Positions 23,440-31,170 of a DNA stretch of 33,840 nucleotides are shown piece by piece. The notes beneath the pieces were generated by a model. The model made no database searches. It was not told the origin of the DNA and worked only from the letters and a program-made list of their open reading frames with translations. The stretch spans positions 1 to 33,840 of the forward strand of contig JAZTYK010000009.1 in assembly GCA_045636925.1 (NCBI GenBank). Reading direction: 5' to 3'. The stretch comes from JAZTYK01 sp045636925. Lineage in GTDB: Bacteria; Bacillota; Clostridia; Oscillospirales; Butyricicoccaceae. How positions within the stretch are numbered: position 1 is the first letter of the stretch; the number at the start of each line of letters is the position of its first letter. Position numbers and translations under genes: made by a program.

Positions 23440-23472
23440 AAAAGCCCCGCTGCATTGGCAGCGGTTCTTTTG
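23440..23472. terminator. Bidirectional terminator between PBP and glyS
   Basis: CCGCTGC (23447-23453), loop, GCAGCGG (23458-23464), with outer AAAAG/CTTTT pairing across a small internal loop. A run on the left, T run on the right. Confidence 0.85.
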
Positions 23473-23492
23473 TGTCGTTATGGATTGAAATC

Positions 23493-24917
23493 TTAGAACT
23501 CCATCTTAGACTTGATGTAGTCCTTCAACTCACTGATGGGCATACGAACCTGCTCCATGGTGTCGCGGTCACGTACGGTGACACAATTGTCGGCGGGGGT
23601 GTTGTCATCGCCAACGGTCTCAAAGTCCACGGTAATGCAGAAGGGAGTACCAATCTCGTCCTGGCGGCGATAACGCTTGCCGATAGAGCCGGCATCGTCA
23701 TAGTCGACCATAAACTCGCGGGACAGGTCTGCATAAATCTCCTGTGCCTTGGCACCCAGCTTCTTGCTCAGAGGCAGAACAGCGCACTTGAAGGGGGCCA
23801 GTGCGGGATGCAGATGCATGACCACGCGGGTGTCATTCTTTTCGGCATCCACTACCTCTTCGTCATAAGCGTCACACAGGAAAGCCAGAACCACGCGGTC
23901 GGCACCCAGAGAAGGCTCGATGACGTAGGGGATGTAGCGGGTGTTGGTCTCCTGATCAAAGTAGGTCATATCCTTGCCGGAGGTGTTCTGATGCGCGCTC
24001 AGATCAAAGTTGGTGCGGGAAGCTACGCCCCACAGCTCGCCCCAATCGGTGAAGGGGAAGGCAAACTCAAAGTCGGTGGTGGCGTTGGAATAATGGCTCA
24101 GCTCTTCGGGATCATGGTCACGCAGACGCAGGCTGTCCTTGCGGATGCCCAGATTCAGCAGCCAGTTGTAGCAGAACTCTTTCCAATAGGCAAACCATTC
24201 CAGCTCAGTGCCGGGCTTGCAGAAGAATTCCAGCTCCATCTGCTCGAACTCACGGGTACGGAAGGTAAAGTTGCCGGGGGTGATCTCATTGCGGAAGGAC
24301 TTGCCCACCTGGCAGATACCAAAAGGCAGCTTTTTACGGGTGGTACGCTGCACATTCTGGAAGTTTACAAAGATACCCTGTGCGGTTTCGGGACGCAGGT
24401 ACACGGTGTTCTTTGCGTCCTCGGTAACACCCTGGAAAGTCTTGAACATCAGGTTGAACTTGCGGATATCGGTGAAGTTGTGCTTGCCGCAGCTGGGGCA
24501 GGGGATGTTATGCTCGTCGATGAAAGCCTTCATCTCGTCCTGAGACATAGCGTCCACAGCCTTGTCCAAAGCAAAGCTGTTTTCCAGGCACCATTCTTCA
24601 ATGATCTTATCGGCGCGGAAGCGTTCCTTGCACTCCTTGCAATCCATCAGAGGATCAGAAAAACCGCCCACATGGCCGGAAGCGACCCAAACCTGAGGAT
24701 TCATCAGGATAGCGGCATCCAGACCTACGTTGTAGGGGTTCTCCTGAACGAATTTCTTCCACCAGGCGCGCTTGACATTGTTCTTCAGCTCAACGCCCAA
24801 GGGGCCGTAATCCCAGGTGTTGGCCAGACCGCCGTAGATCTCGCTGCCGGGGAAGACAAAGCCACGACCCTTGCAAAGGGCAACGATTTTGTCCATGGTC
24901 TTTTCGCTGTTTTTCAT
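23493..24917 (-). CDS. glyS: Glycyl-tRNA synthetase (single-chain, homodimer type)
   Basis: Class II synthetase that charges tRNA-Gly with glycine. The start is ATG 24917 (MKNSEKTMDKIV) with GGAGG upstream; the open frame above it runs into the tRNA gene and is not coding. The product is 474 residues. It has the hallmarks of the alpha2 type: DYGPLGVELKNNVKRAWW, ASGHVGGFSDP, class II motif 2 (FRNEITPGNFTFRTREFEQ), motif 3 ending SLGADRV, and a C-terminal anticodon-binding domain (from ALAPFKCAVLPLSKK). CKEC and CPSC pairs in the insertion suggest a zinc site. It lies 28 bp downstream of tRNA-Pro and probably shares its transcript. No T-box leader is visible, and the tRNA promoter appears to be the only one nearby. 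Confidence 0.97.
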   Translation of the reverse strand: MKNSEKTMDKIVALCKGRGFVFPGSEIYGGLANTWDYGPLGVELKNNVKRAWWKKFVQENPYNVGLDAAILMNPQVWVASGHVGGFSDPLMDCKECKERFRADKIIEEWCLENSFALDKAVDAMSQDEMKAFIDEHNIPCPSCGKHNFTDIRKFNLMFKTFQGVTEDAKNTVYLRPETAQGIFVNFQNVQRTTRKKLPFGICQVGKSFRNEITPGNFTFRTREFEQMELEFFCKPGTELEWFAYWKEFCYNWLLNLGIRKDSLRLRDHDPEELSHYSNATTDFEFAFPFTDWGELWGVASRTNFDLSAHQNTSGKDMTYFDQETNTRYIPYVIEPSLGADRVVLAFLCDAYDEEVVDAEKNDTRVVMHLHPALAPFKCAVLPLSKKLGAKAQEIYADLSREFMVDYDDAGSIGKRYRRQDEIGTPFCITVDFETVGDDNTPADNCVTVRDRDTMEQVRMPISELKDYIKSKMEF

Positions 24918-24944
24918 TGGATTTTTCCTCCATTGTGTTTTATA

Positions 24945-25020
24945 TGGTCCGAGTGACAGGATTCGAACCTGCGGCATCGTGGTCCCAAACCACGCGCGCT
25001 ACCAGCTGCGCCACACCCGG
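24945..25020 (-). tRNA. tRNA-Pro (anticodon UGG), CCA encoded
   Basis: Minus-strand cloverleaf of 76 nt. The acceptor stem CCGGGTG pairs with CACTCGG (one G-T), then A73 and genomic CCA. The D arm is GCGCAGCTGGTAGCGC. The anticodon stem CGTGG/CCACG encloses TTTGGGA, giving anticodon TGG. The T arm contains GGTTCGAATCC. Confidence 0.97.
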
Positions 25021-25038
25021 ATATAAATTAACTCTTAT

Positions 25039-25067
25039 ATTATAGCATGGATTTTTTTGATTTACAA
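25039..25067 (-). promoter_or_regulatory. Sigma-A promoter of tRNA-Pro-glyS
   Basis: Minus strand TTGTAA (25062-25067), 17-bp A-rich spacer, perfect TATAAT (25039-25044), 18 bp upstream of the mature tRNA 5' end. Confidence 0.88.
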
Positions 25068-25082
25068 TAGTTCTTTTGCCAC

Positions 25083-25115
25083 AAAACCCGATCGGAATGT
25101 TCCGGTCGGGTTTTT
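25083..25115. terminator. Intrinsic terminator after the aldo/keto reductase gene
   Basis: ACCCGATCGGAA and TTCCGGTCGGGT form an 11-bp stem with one T-G pair, A run to the left and TTTTT to the right. On the minus strand it ends the reductase transcript before the tRNA promoter. Confidence 0.88.
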
Positions 25116-25139
25116 GGATCGGTGTGGCTTGAGTTTGTG

Positions 25140-26318
25140 TTAAAAGAACTTCAACCGTTCAATGATTTTGCGGGCTGTTTTATAGACAGGTCCTTCCAGC
25201 TCCTTGCGGGCATCCCTGAGCTTGGCGCGGATGGCGATGTGCTGGGGACAGTGCAGCTCGCACTTGCCGCATTCCACACAGTTGGAGGCCGCGGTGGAGG
25301 TCTTGCGCAGAGCGGTGCACATCATGTAATCAAAAAAGGCGGCAAACTTGCCCTCGGCATACCGTCGGTTGTAGGCAGCAAAGGTGCCGGGAATATCCAC
25401 ATTTTTGGGGCAGGGCATGCAATAGCCGCAGCCGGTGCAGCCAACTTTCATTTTCGCATTGATGGCTTTCACCACCTGCTGCAGCATGGCTTCTTCTTCC
25501 GCACCAAGGTCGCCCACCGAAGCAGAGGAGGCCGTTTGGATATTATCCCGTACCATTTCATCAGAGTTCATGCCGGAAAGCACGCAAGTCACCTCGGGCT
25601 GATTCCACAGCCAGCGGAAGGCCCATTGAGCGGGAGAATATTTGGTTTTATATGCAGCAAAAATATGCTTTGCTTCTTCCGGCAGGCGGTTGACCAGCTT
25701 GCCACCCCGAAGAGGCTACATAATAATGACGGGCAGACCCTTTGCGTGGGCGTAGTGCAGACCCTTTCGGCCGGCCTGGGTATGCTCGTCCATGTAGTTG
25801 TACTGGATCTGGCAAAAATCCCAGTCATAGGCATCCACCAGGCGGCAGAACATATCGGAGTTTCCGTGGTAGGAAAAGCCCACTTGACCAATGGCACCGC
25901 TTTGTTTCTTTTCCTCCAGCCATGCTTCAATGCCCAATCCCTTCAGCCGTTCCCAAGTGTCGATGTCGGTGAGCATGTGCATCAGATAATAATCCACACG
26001 GTCGGTGCGCAGGCGCTTCAGCTCTTGTCGGAACAGGGTTTCCATGCTGCTGGCAGACTTGATGAGATAATGCGGCAGCTTTGTGGCAATATACACCCGA
26101 TCACGGATCCCGTTTCGCTCCAGGATTTCCCCCAGCGCAGCTTCGCTGCCGGGGTATACGTAAGCGGTATCATAGTAGTTTACACCGGCATGAAAGGCGG
26201 TCAGAATCTCGCGCTCGGTTTCCGCAATGTCGATCTTGCCCATGCTTTGGGGAAAGCGCATACAGCCAAAACCCAAGATGGAAAGCTTGTTTCCGTATTT
26301 ATCAGTTCTGTAATTCAT
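25140..26318 (-). pseudogene. Aldo/keto reductase with C-terminal 4Fe-4S domain, interrupted by an in-frame TAG
   Basis: The frame from ATG 26318 (MNYRTDKYGNKLSILGFG, SD GGAG) encodes an NAD(P)H-type aldo/keto reductase barrel with YDTAYVYPGSE, ATKLP and YYLMHML supplying the usual Asp-Tyr-Lys-His set. At codon 201 (25716-25718) a TAG follows GLPVIIM. Without it the same frame continues PLRGGKLVNRLPEEAKHIF and ends with a ferredoxin-like region (CTGCGYCMPCPKN and CVECGKCELHCP) at 25140. Family members normally read M-E-P-L-R-G-G here, so TAG replaces a conserved Glu, one base from GAG. The rest of the frame is intact, so the mutation is recent, a sequencing or consensus error, or read through. 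Total length would be 392 codons. It has a clear promoter upstream. Confidence 0.88.
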
Positions 26319-26362
26319 AGGTGCTCCATTCTGCGGCAAATTGATTGTGATTTTTATTGTAC

Positions 26363-26391
26363 ATCATAACATGATTGCCGGAGAAATACAA
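26363..26391 (-). promoter_or_regulatory. Promoter of the aldo/keto reductase gene
   Basis: Minus strand TTGTAT (26386-26391), 17-bp spacer, TATGAT (26363-26368). Confidence 0.72.
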
Positions 26392-26404
26392 GAATAAACA
26401 GGGG

Positions 26405-26433
26405 TTTTCACGTGAGTGAAATCGTGGTATATT
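26405..26433 (+). promoter_or_regulatory. Promoter of the APH-like kinase gene
   Basis: TTTTCA (26405-26410), 17-bp spacer, TATATT (26428-26433). TTTCAC-gtga-GTGAAA (26406-26421) is an inverted repeat inside it and could be an operator. Confidence 0.6.
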
Positions 26434-26458
26434 GTAGAAACAGGGAGGTGAGGCAGCT

Positions 26459-27244
26459 ATGCAGCGCAAGCGAATCGAATTGAATCTTGAGAAGATTCCC
26501 CATGCATTTCACCCATTTGCGCAGGGGGCAAACGCTTATGACAGCAGCTGTTCTGCAGCGGCCAGTGTGATTTATCTGGATAAAGAAGGCGGCTGTTTTC
26601 TCAAATCCGCCGAGAAGGGAAGCCTGGCGCGAGAAGCTGCTATGAACCGCTTTTTTCATACAAAAGGATTGGGTCCCGAAGTGCTGGAATATTGCAGCGA
26701 AGAACGTGATTGGCTGCTGACCCGCCGGGTACCGGGGGAGGACTGCATCCATGCGGAATATCTGGCTGATCCCAAACGACTCAGCGAAACCACAGGCAGC
26801 TTGCTGCGTCAGCTGCATGAGCTGGATCATACCGGCTGCCCGATCCCGGATCACACCGCCCTTTATTTTGCCACAGCAGAGAAAAATTATCGGGCCGGAG
26901 CCTATGATATGCACCTGTTCACCGAGGATTGGAGCTTTTCCTCCAAAGAAGAGGCTTGGCAGCATTTTCAGCAGCATAGGCATTTGCTGAAGGCCGATAC
27001 CTTGCTGCACGGAGATTATTGCCTGCCGAACATTATCCTGAACGACTGGCAGTTCAGCGGCTTTATCGATTTGGACAACGGTGGTGTGGGTGACCGGCAC
27101 GTAGATCTCTTCTGGGGTGCGTGGACACTGTTTTTTAACCTGAAGACCCATGAGCACCGTGACCGTTTCTTTGATGCTTACGGGCGCGATGCCTTTCAGC
27201 CGGAAATGCTGCGGGTGATTGCGGCAGCAGAATGTTTTGGCTGA
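26459..27244 (+). CDS. APH(3')-like aminoglycoside phosphotransferase family kinase
   Basis: ATP-dependent small-molecule kinase of the APH fold, 261 residues, with a GGGAGGTGAGG ribosome site. It has an ATP-binding Lys49 (FLKSA), the catalytic loop H184-G-D186-Y-C-L-P-N191, and a metal-binding Asp204 in GFIDLDNGGVGDRHVDL. The HGDYCLPNI plus GFIDL...GVxDRxxDL pattern is closest to APH(3') enzymes, which phosphorylate kanamycin-type drugs. Typical APH(3') has IDLGR where this protein has IDLDNGG, so it may be a chromosomal relative with another substrate. Resistance cannot be concluded. It is divergent from the aldo/keto reductase gene, with no mobile element nearby. Confidence 0.85.
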   Translation: MQRKRIELNLEKIPHAFHPFAQGANAYDSSCSAAASVIYLDKEGGCFLKSAEKGSLAREAAMNRFFHTKGLGPEVLEYCSEERDWLLTRRVPGEDCIHAEYLADPKRLSETTGSLLRQLHELDHTGCPIPDHTALYFATAEKNYRAGAYDMHLFTEDWSFSSKEEAWQHFQQHRHLLKADTLLHGDYCLPNIILNDWQFSGFIDLDNGGVGDRHVDLFWGAWTLFFNLKTHEHRDRFFDAYGRDAFQPEMLRVIAAAECFG

Positions 27245-27303
27245 TGCGTAAACAATGAAAAAATGACCATACTAACCATATCTGAACAGGAGGTATGATT
27301 TGT

Positions 27304-27738
27304 ATGGTGGAACAGGATACAATCCGGCTTTTACGGGAATGTGATGCGGGTATCAAAATGGGGGTAAGCTCCATCGAAGATGTGGTGGATCATGTAAAGG
27401 ACAAGAACTTTCGCAGCATGCTGGTGGAATGCAAGAAAGAGCATGTGAAACTCCAGCAAGAAATCGATGATCTGCTGGAGAAATACCATGACGACGGCAA
27501 AGATCCCAGTCCTATCGCAAAGGGAATGTCCTGGATGAAGACCGAGATGAAGCTGAACATGGAGGACTCCGACAAAACGGTGGCGGATCTGATGACTGAC
27601 GGCTGCAACATGGGCGTTAAATCCCTCAGCAAGTACTTGAACAAGTACAAGGCGGCAGATGAAGTGTCCAAAGACATCGCCAAGCGGCTGATCCATCTGG
27701 AGGCACAGCTGATCACAGATATTCGCCGATATTTGTAA
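27304..27738 (+). CDS. DUF2383/PA2169-type ferritin-like four-helix protein
   Basis: 144 residues, all helical and soluble. The in-frame ATG 27295 abuts the SD AGGAGGT (27288-27294), so ATG 27304 with nine bases spacing is the start. VEQDTIRLLRECDAGIKMGVSSIEDVVDHV, CKKEHVKLQQEI and GMSWMKTEMKLNMEDSDKTVADLMTDGCNMG show Glu and His residues spaced as in the ferritin-like DUF2383 family, and the GMSWMKTE segment is typical of clostridial members. Metal binding or stress protection is known for the fold in general; the specific role is unknown. It is 59 bp after the kinase gene, possibly the same transcript, and is followed by a strong terminator. Confidence 0.8.
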   Translation: MVEQDTIRLLRECDAGIKMGVSSIEDVVDHVKDKNFRSMLVECKKEHVKLQQEIDDLLEKYHDDGKDPSPIAKGMSWMKTEMKLNMEDSDKTVADLMTDGCNMGVKSLSKYLNKYKAADEVSKDIAKRLIHLEAQLITDIRRYL

Positions 27739-27739
27739 A

Positions 27740-27781
27740 AAAATACCCTTCGCAGAAGCATCGTCTGCGAAGGGTATTTTT
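27740..27781. terminator. Bidirectional terminator between convergent genes
   Basis: AATACCCTTCGCAGA (27742-27756) pairs perfectly with TCTGCGAAGGGTATT (27764-27778), with A and T runs on both sides. Confidence 0.96.
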
Positions 27782-27787
27782 GTAAGC

Positions 27788-28471
27788 TTAGTGAATCAAA
27801 AACTCTTGCTGATAATCTTCTTCGGTGCATAGGGTGATTTTGAGAATATCCTGTACATAAAGCATCTTTTTTGCTTTGCTGTCATGCTGGACCGCGCATT
27901 CCGCACCATAGGGGAGCAAAAATGTTACATAGCCTATCTTGTCATTGATGGTGACTTCATGATCAAGTCTGTAAACATTCTGCACATGAGGACTGACACG
28001 AATGAAAACTTTATTTGTTTGGTCTTCCGGCAGGAAGGAATAGGTGATTTTAAGCGTAAATTCCCGAGCGTTGTCAAGCGCGCGGGTCTCATGAATCACG
28101 CAACTTTCGATTCTGGGTGCTTTGCCTCGGTCTTCACCCCATTTGACACCAAGACCAAACAAAATTAAAAAGATAAGGCAGCAACAGTAGATTACGATGT
28201 TGCGCACCGGAGTTTTCCGCGGTGCAGAGGAACTTTTTGGCACAACAGGCATCTCTTCCAGCGTAGGAACAGACTCCGCAGTACCAAGCAATTCATTGGG
28301 CGTGACCTCTAAGATACGGCATAGCGCCAAAATGTTGTCCAGCTCCGGCTTGGCAGTACCGGTTTCCCACTTGGATACAGCCTGACGGGAAACACCAAGC
28401 TTTTCTGCCAGTACTTCCTGCGAAATATTTTTGGCCCGTCGCAGCGCCATCAGTTGTTCATTAAACGGCAT
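27788..28471 (-). CDS. Membrane-anchored XRE-family transcription regulator
   Basis: 227 residues starting at ATG 28471 (MPFNEQLMALRRAKNISQE), SD AGGAG. The N-terminal Cro/CI-type helix-turn-helix (about 6-61) contains LAEKLGVSRQAVSKWETG. A Ser/Pro linker leads to one membrane segment (about 92-110, IVIYCCCLIFLILFGLGVKW). An exported beta-rich domain (about 115-227) follows, with FTLKITYSF and VTFLLPYGAECAVQ. A DNA-binding head with an external domain suggests a one-component sensor of an extracellular signal. The target genes are unknown; the adjacent Nudix operon and its own upstream region, which carries two inverted repeats, are candidates. It is not in an obvious operon. Confidence 0.9.
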   Translation of the reverse strand: MPFNEQLMALRRAKNISQEVLAEKLGVSRQAVSKWETGTAKPELDNILALCRILEVTPNELLGTAESVPTLEEMPVVPKSSSAPRKTPVRNIVIYCCCLIFLILFGLGVKWGEDRGKAPRIESCVIHETRALDNAREFTLKITYSFLPEDQTNKVFIRVSPHVQNVYRLDHEVTINDKIGYVTFLLPYGAECAVQHDSKAKKMLYVQDILKITLCTEEDYQQEFLIH

Positions 28472-28515
28472 ATCATCACTCCTTTCCATTGCCATTAGCA
28501 TAGCAGAATGGCAAA

Positions 28516-28561
28516 GATTCTTCTACCAACGATGGTAGGAATCACCGCAACCTGTGGTTGC
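28516..28561. repeat. Two adjacent inverted repeats upstream of the XRE gene
   Basis: GATTC-tt-CTACCA, loop ACGA, TGGTAG-GAATC (28516-28543), then GCAACC-tgt-GGTTGC (28547-28561). They lie between the Nudix stop and the XRE gene. The first is followed on the minus strand by only TTT, so it is either a weak terminator or a pair of operators. Confidence 0.6.
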
Positions 28562-28571
28562 AATGGAAAAA

Positions 28572-29087
28572 TCAACCTCTGGAGGCGGGTAAAATCAGCT
28601 CCAAAAACTCTTGCTTGCTGTGGACAAACTGGCCGGCATCGCAAAGGTCACAGATTTCCTCCGGTGTCATCCAGCGGCAGTCAGCCACTTCATCGGGGGT
28701 TTCGGCAAGATCCAGATGGGGGCCGTCATCACAAGAGAACAGCCAAATGTCCAGGAAATCCCGGTAATGATCCCGGCGGCGGCTTTCGATGATCCGGCCC
28801 CGGGCGGGATCAAGGGTCACACCCACTTCTTCAATGGCTTCACGAATAGCACCGGTCAGGCTGTTTTCGCCTTTTGTTACAGAACCGCCGGTGGTTTCCC
28901 AGAACAAAGGATAAACGGGGCGGGAAGCGGCGCGCTGAGAGATCAAAAACGCTCCCTTACTGTTATAGATCCAAACATGAACAGCAAGATGATATCGGCC
29001 GTCGGGAATCTTTTGGCCGCGAATATGGGTTTCGCCGGTCATACGGCGGTCTGCATCATAAAGATCCCACAGTTCTGGTGCGTGCAT
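28572..29087 (-). CDS. Nudix hydrolase
   Basis: Hydrolase of nucleoside-diphosphate-linked substrates, 171 residues. ATG 29087 is preferred over an upstream TTG because the SD GGAG lies eight bases before it. The Nudix box starts at GGSVTKGENS and continues AIREAIEEVG, with all catalytic Glu residues present. The N-terminus (ELWDLYDADRRMTGETHIRG) and the AVHVWIYNSKGAFLISQRA strand match the subgroup related to isopentenyl-diphosphate isomerase-like Nudix proteins. The substrate is unknown. It is the last gene of a three-gene - operon, 27 bp after the QueG-like gene. Confidence 0.92.
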   Translation of the reverse strand: MHAPELWDLYDADRRMTGETHIRGQKIPDGRYHLAVHVWIYNSKGAFLISQRAASRPVYPLFWETTGGSVTKGENSLTGAIREAIEEVGVTLDPARGRIIESRRRDHYRDFLDIWLFSCDDGPHLDLAETPDEVADCRWMTPEEICDLCDAGQFVHSKQEFLELILPASRG

Positions 29088-29114
29088 AGGCAAATCTCCT
29101 TTCCGTGCAATCGG

Positions 29115-29867
29115 TTATTCCAAATAAACCAGCGGACAAGCGCTCAAACACTTGCCGCAGACATCGGCCTCGGGAAAACCATGAGAGGTCCGAAGCGAAT
29201 CCATGTTACGGAACAATTCGTCCTGACAGACAAACCGGGCAAAACCTTCCGGTTTCAGGGCACCTGCCGGACAAGCTTCAAAGCATAGTCCACAGCCGGC
29301 AGGATACGGACAAGTCTGCGAAGGGGACAGTCTGCGGGTGGGCAGGGGAGCGGTGGTTAAAACCGTACAGAACCTTCCCCCGGAGCCCTTTTCGGTGATC
29401 AGAAGACCATTGGCACCAAAGCTGCCCAATGCGGCAATGGCTGCGGCGCTGCGGTGAGACCAATAGCATTGCAGATCCTTGGGATCATACGTGTGGGTAG
29501 AAGGGATCGGATAGCTTTTAAAGCCGCAGGAAGAAAGATATGCCTGTATGGCGAGGCCAATGCTGTCATACTGCTGGTTGATAACCGTATACGCTTCCCC
29601 CCAAAGGGACAGTGCATTGGTATCGGCTTGCGGAGAACGGTCAACCTCCTGGGTGAAGGGAACAAAGCAGCTGATGACCGTTTGTGCGCCGGGCAACAGT
29701 TCTTCCGGTGATTTGTGCCAAGGACCAATGATTTCCTTTAGTTTTGCATATCGGGGATCGGCAGCAGACGAAAAAGCAATCAGCGGCTTGCGGAACAGGT
29801 CCGGACGGCCGATGGATGCTACCTGCTCCTGCAGGATCTCCAGCAAATTACGCTCGATGGTGCTCAT
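29115..29867 (-). CDS. Epoxyqueuosine reductase (QueG)-like 4Fe-4S protein
   Basis: 250 residues. ATG 29867 overlaps the upstream gene's stop (ATGA), which indicates coupled translation. The N-terminal two thirds resemble the QueG/cobalamin-dependent reductase-like family (ELLPGAQTVISCFVPF, GFKSYPIPSTHTYDP, GANGLLITEKGSGGRFCTV). The C-terminal ferredoxin-like part has CGLCFEACP and CGKCLSACP for two 4Fe-4S clusters. It is shorter than true QueG, which has a HEAT-like C-terminus, so I do not assign epoxyqueuosine reduction. An electron-transfer or reductase role with corrinoid or another cofactor is possible. Linkage to DUF5714 suggests they work together. Confidence 0.8.
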   Translation of the reverse strand: MSTIERNLLEILQEQVASIGRPDLFRKPLIAFSSAADPRYAKLKEIIGPWHKSPEELLPGAQTVISCFVPFTQEVDRSPQADTNALSLWGEAYTVINQQYDSIGLAIQAYLSSCGFKSYPIPSTHTYDPKDLQCYWSHRSAAAIAALGSFGANGLLITEKGSGGRFCTVLTTAPLPTRRLSPSQTCPYPAGCGLCFEACPAGALKPEGFARFVCQDELFRNMDSLRTSHGFPEADVCGKCLSACPLVYLE

Positions 29868-30580
29868 GATTGTCCTTTCTGACACTGATCCGGATGTCCC
29901 GGGTTAAAGGGGCATTTCGTGCCGAGGCACTGGTTGTTCCGGTGACTGTGGCGGCAGGTTACTGGCCAGGTTTCCATCACCACGCCAAGTTTTTCTGCGG
30001 CAAACTTTACACCCTCGGCAATGGCAATATATCCGTTGCGCTTGCAGCAGCGGGGACCGCCGATTTTAGCAACCGCTGCCAGTGTACGAGAGGTCATTTC
30101 ATTGCACAGACTCCAGGTATCGGTGGACAGTGGTGTAGAACCGGTGACGATCGAAACAAAAATACCGCTGCTGACAGCCGAGCCGCAGGTGCCCCAAAAG
30201 CCGCAGATGCCGCCGGGAACCTGCCGTCCGCGTTCCTGCATTTTGTGAATCGCATCAAGAAGATTCAACTTGCCGCCTGCATTATTGTAGGCGACAAGCA
30301 GGCTTGCGCCTACAATAATATGGTGCTCTGGGCCATGCATATGGCAGACTGGCAAGTTAATGAACTTGTCGAAAATTTCAAAGGGATTTTTAGAGCTTTC
30401 TGCCAGACACAGGGCGATGATACGGTCGATCCCCTGGGTATGGCATTCGTCGCAGACAAAATGACCGTGAATGCAGCGTGCTGTGCTCTGTACGGTTTTA
30501 TGGCAAAAAACACATTCCATGGTTTCGCTGTGGTCCAAATATTCCAGCGGCGCACCACAGACCAAACATTCTTCATGCAT
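29864..30580 (-). CDS. DUF5714-like Cys/His-rich protein
   Basis: 238 residues; ATG 30580 with GGAGG eight bases upstream. The N-terminus carries zinc-ribbon-like pairs (CLVCGAPL, CVFCHKT) and an HGHFVCDECH motif. A long domain follows with CHMHGPEHHIIVGASLL, a Gly/Cys-rich GGICGFWGTCGSAVSSG and GGPRCCKRNGYIA. The C-terminus has CRHSHRNNQCLGTKCPF. The many conserved-looking Cys and His suggest metal or Fe-S binding. I recognise it as the DUF5714 type common in anaerobes and archaea, where the function is not established. It is first in an operon with the QueG-like Fe-S protein (4-bp overlap) and the Nudix gene. Confidence 0.8.
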   Translation of the reverse strand: MHEECLVCGAPLEYLDHSETMECVFCHKTVQSTARCIHGHFVCDECHTQGIDRIIALCLAESSKNPFEIFDKFINLPVCHMHGPEHHIIVGASLLVAYNNAGGKLNLLDAIHKMQERGRQVPGGICGFWGTCGSAVSSGIFVSIVTGSTPLSTDTWSLCNEMTSRTLAAVAKIGGPRCCKRNGYIAIAEGVKFAAEKLGVVMETWPVTCRHSHRNNQCLGTKCPFNPGHPDQCQKGQS

Positions 30581-30616
30581 TGAAAACACCTCCAAATGTC
30601 ATTATGATTACCTTTT

Positions 30617-30645
30617 ATTTTACCATAGAATCATGCCATGCGCAA
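30617..30645 (-). promoter_or_regulatory. Promoter of the DUF5714-QueG-like-Nudix operon
   Basis: Minus strand TTGCGC (30640-30645), 17-bp spacer, TAAAAT (30617-30622). Confidence 0.7.
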
Positions 30646-30680
30646 CTGAATAACGTTGGAAGTCACTGCCTGGTAGTATG

Positions 30681-30713
30681 AAAAATCCCTTGCAGCATAT
30701 ACCGCAAGGGAAA
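30681..30713 (-). terminator. Intrinsic terminator of the lipoprotein gene
   Basis: Minus strand TTTCCCTTGC, loop, GCAAGGGA followed by TTTTT (plus A 30681-30685). Confidence 0.82.
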
Positions 30714-30728
30714 TGTGTTCCGGATGCT

Positions 30729-31100
30729 TCAGGGGGTTAGCATGAGGATATCAAACACCGTCAGGATCTTACCTGGGAAGCTGGCAGCTACCTTACCGTC
30801 AAAAATCACCTGCACCTGATCGCCCACACGATAGGTTCCGATGTTGCCCTTACCTTGCATGCTTCGGCTTACATGAAACGTGTCACCCAGTGAAACGCCA
30901 TTGCTTTGAGTAACTTTTACCGCGATGTAATCGTCCATAACCTCGGTGACGGTGCCTGCAAAAGAAGGCCTTCCGTTTGGATCAATGGGAGTCGATGGAC
31001 CTGCCGGTGTTTTATCCTGCGTATTCTGCCCACAGCCACACAGTGTGATCAGCAACAGTGTCGCCAGCAGCAGGGCATAACAATTGATCTGTATCTTCAT
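30729..31100 (-). CDS. Small lipoprotein with a beta-barrel-like domain
   Basis: 123 residues from ATG 31100 (MKIQINCYALLLATLLLITL). A lipoprotein signal ends in L-C-G-C, so Cys near residue 24 would be lipidated and the protein held on the outer membrane face. A Thr/Pro-rich linker follows, then a domain of about 75 residues (FAGTVTEVMDDYIAVKVTQS...VGDQVQVIFDG) with the strand pattern of small OB-fold exported domains such as DUF3221. No enzyme motif is seen. The SD is weak for both this ATG and an upstream in-frame ATG (31121), so the start is uncertain. It has its own terminator. Confidence 0.75.
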   Translation of the reverse strand: MKIQINCYALLLATLLLITLCGCGQNTQDKTPAGPSTPIDPNGRPSFAGTVTEVMDDYIAVKVTQSNGVSLGDTFHVSRSMQGKGNIGTYRVGDQVQVIFDGKVAASFPGKILTVFDILMLTP

Positions 31101-31170
31101 TTTTGCAACTCTTTGCAGCATCTTGTCTGTTTAGACGGAACAACTGCAAAAATGTTCCCATACAAGAAAG

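Noticed and set aside
24918..24977. N-terminal extension of glyS
   Set aside because: The extra codons are the tRNA-Pro 3' half read in frame; the SD fits ATG 24917.
25140..26318. Genome-wide recoding of TAG as a sense codon
   Set aside because: If TAG were generally sense, more in-frame TAGs would be expected in about 30 kb of coding sequence, including the 10.4-kb frame; I saw only one.
26408..27157. 249-codon minus-strand frame opposite the APH-like gene
   Set aside because: The + frame has all kinase motifs and an SD; the minus frame has neither.
26459..27244. Acquired antibiotic-resistance gene
   Set aside because: The fold and motifs are APH(3')-like but the metal-binding loop differs, there is no mobile element nearby, and composition matches the neighbours; resistance is unsupported.
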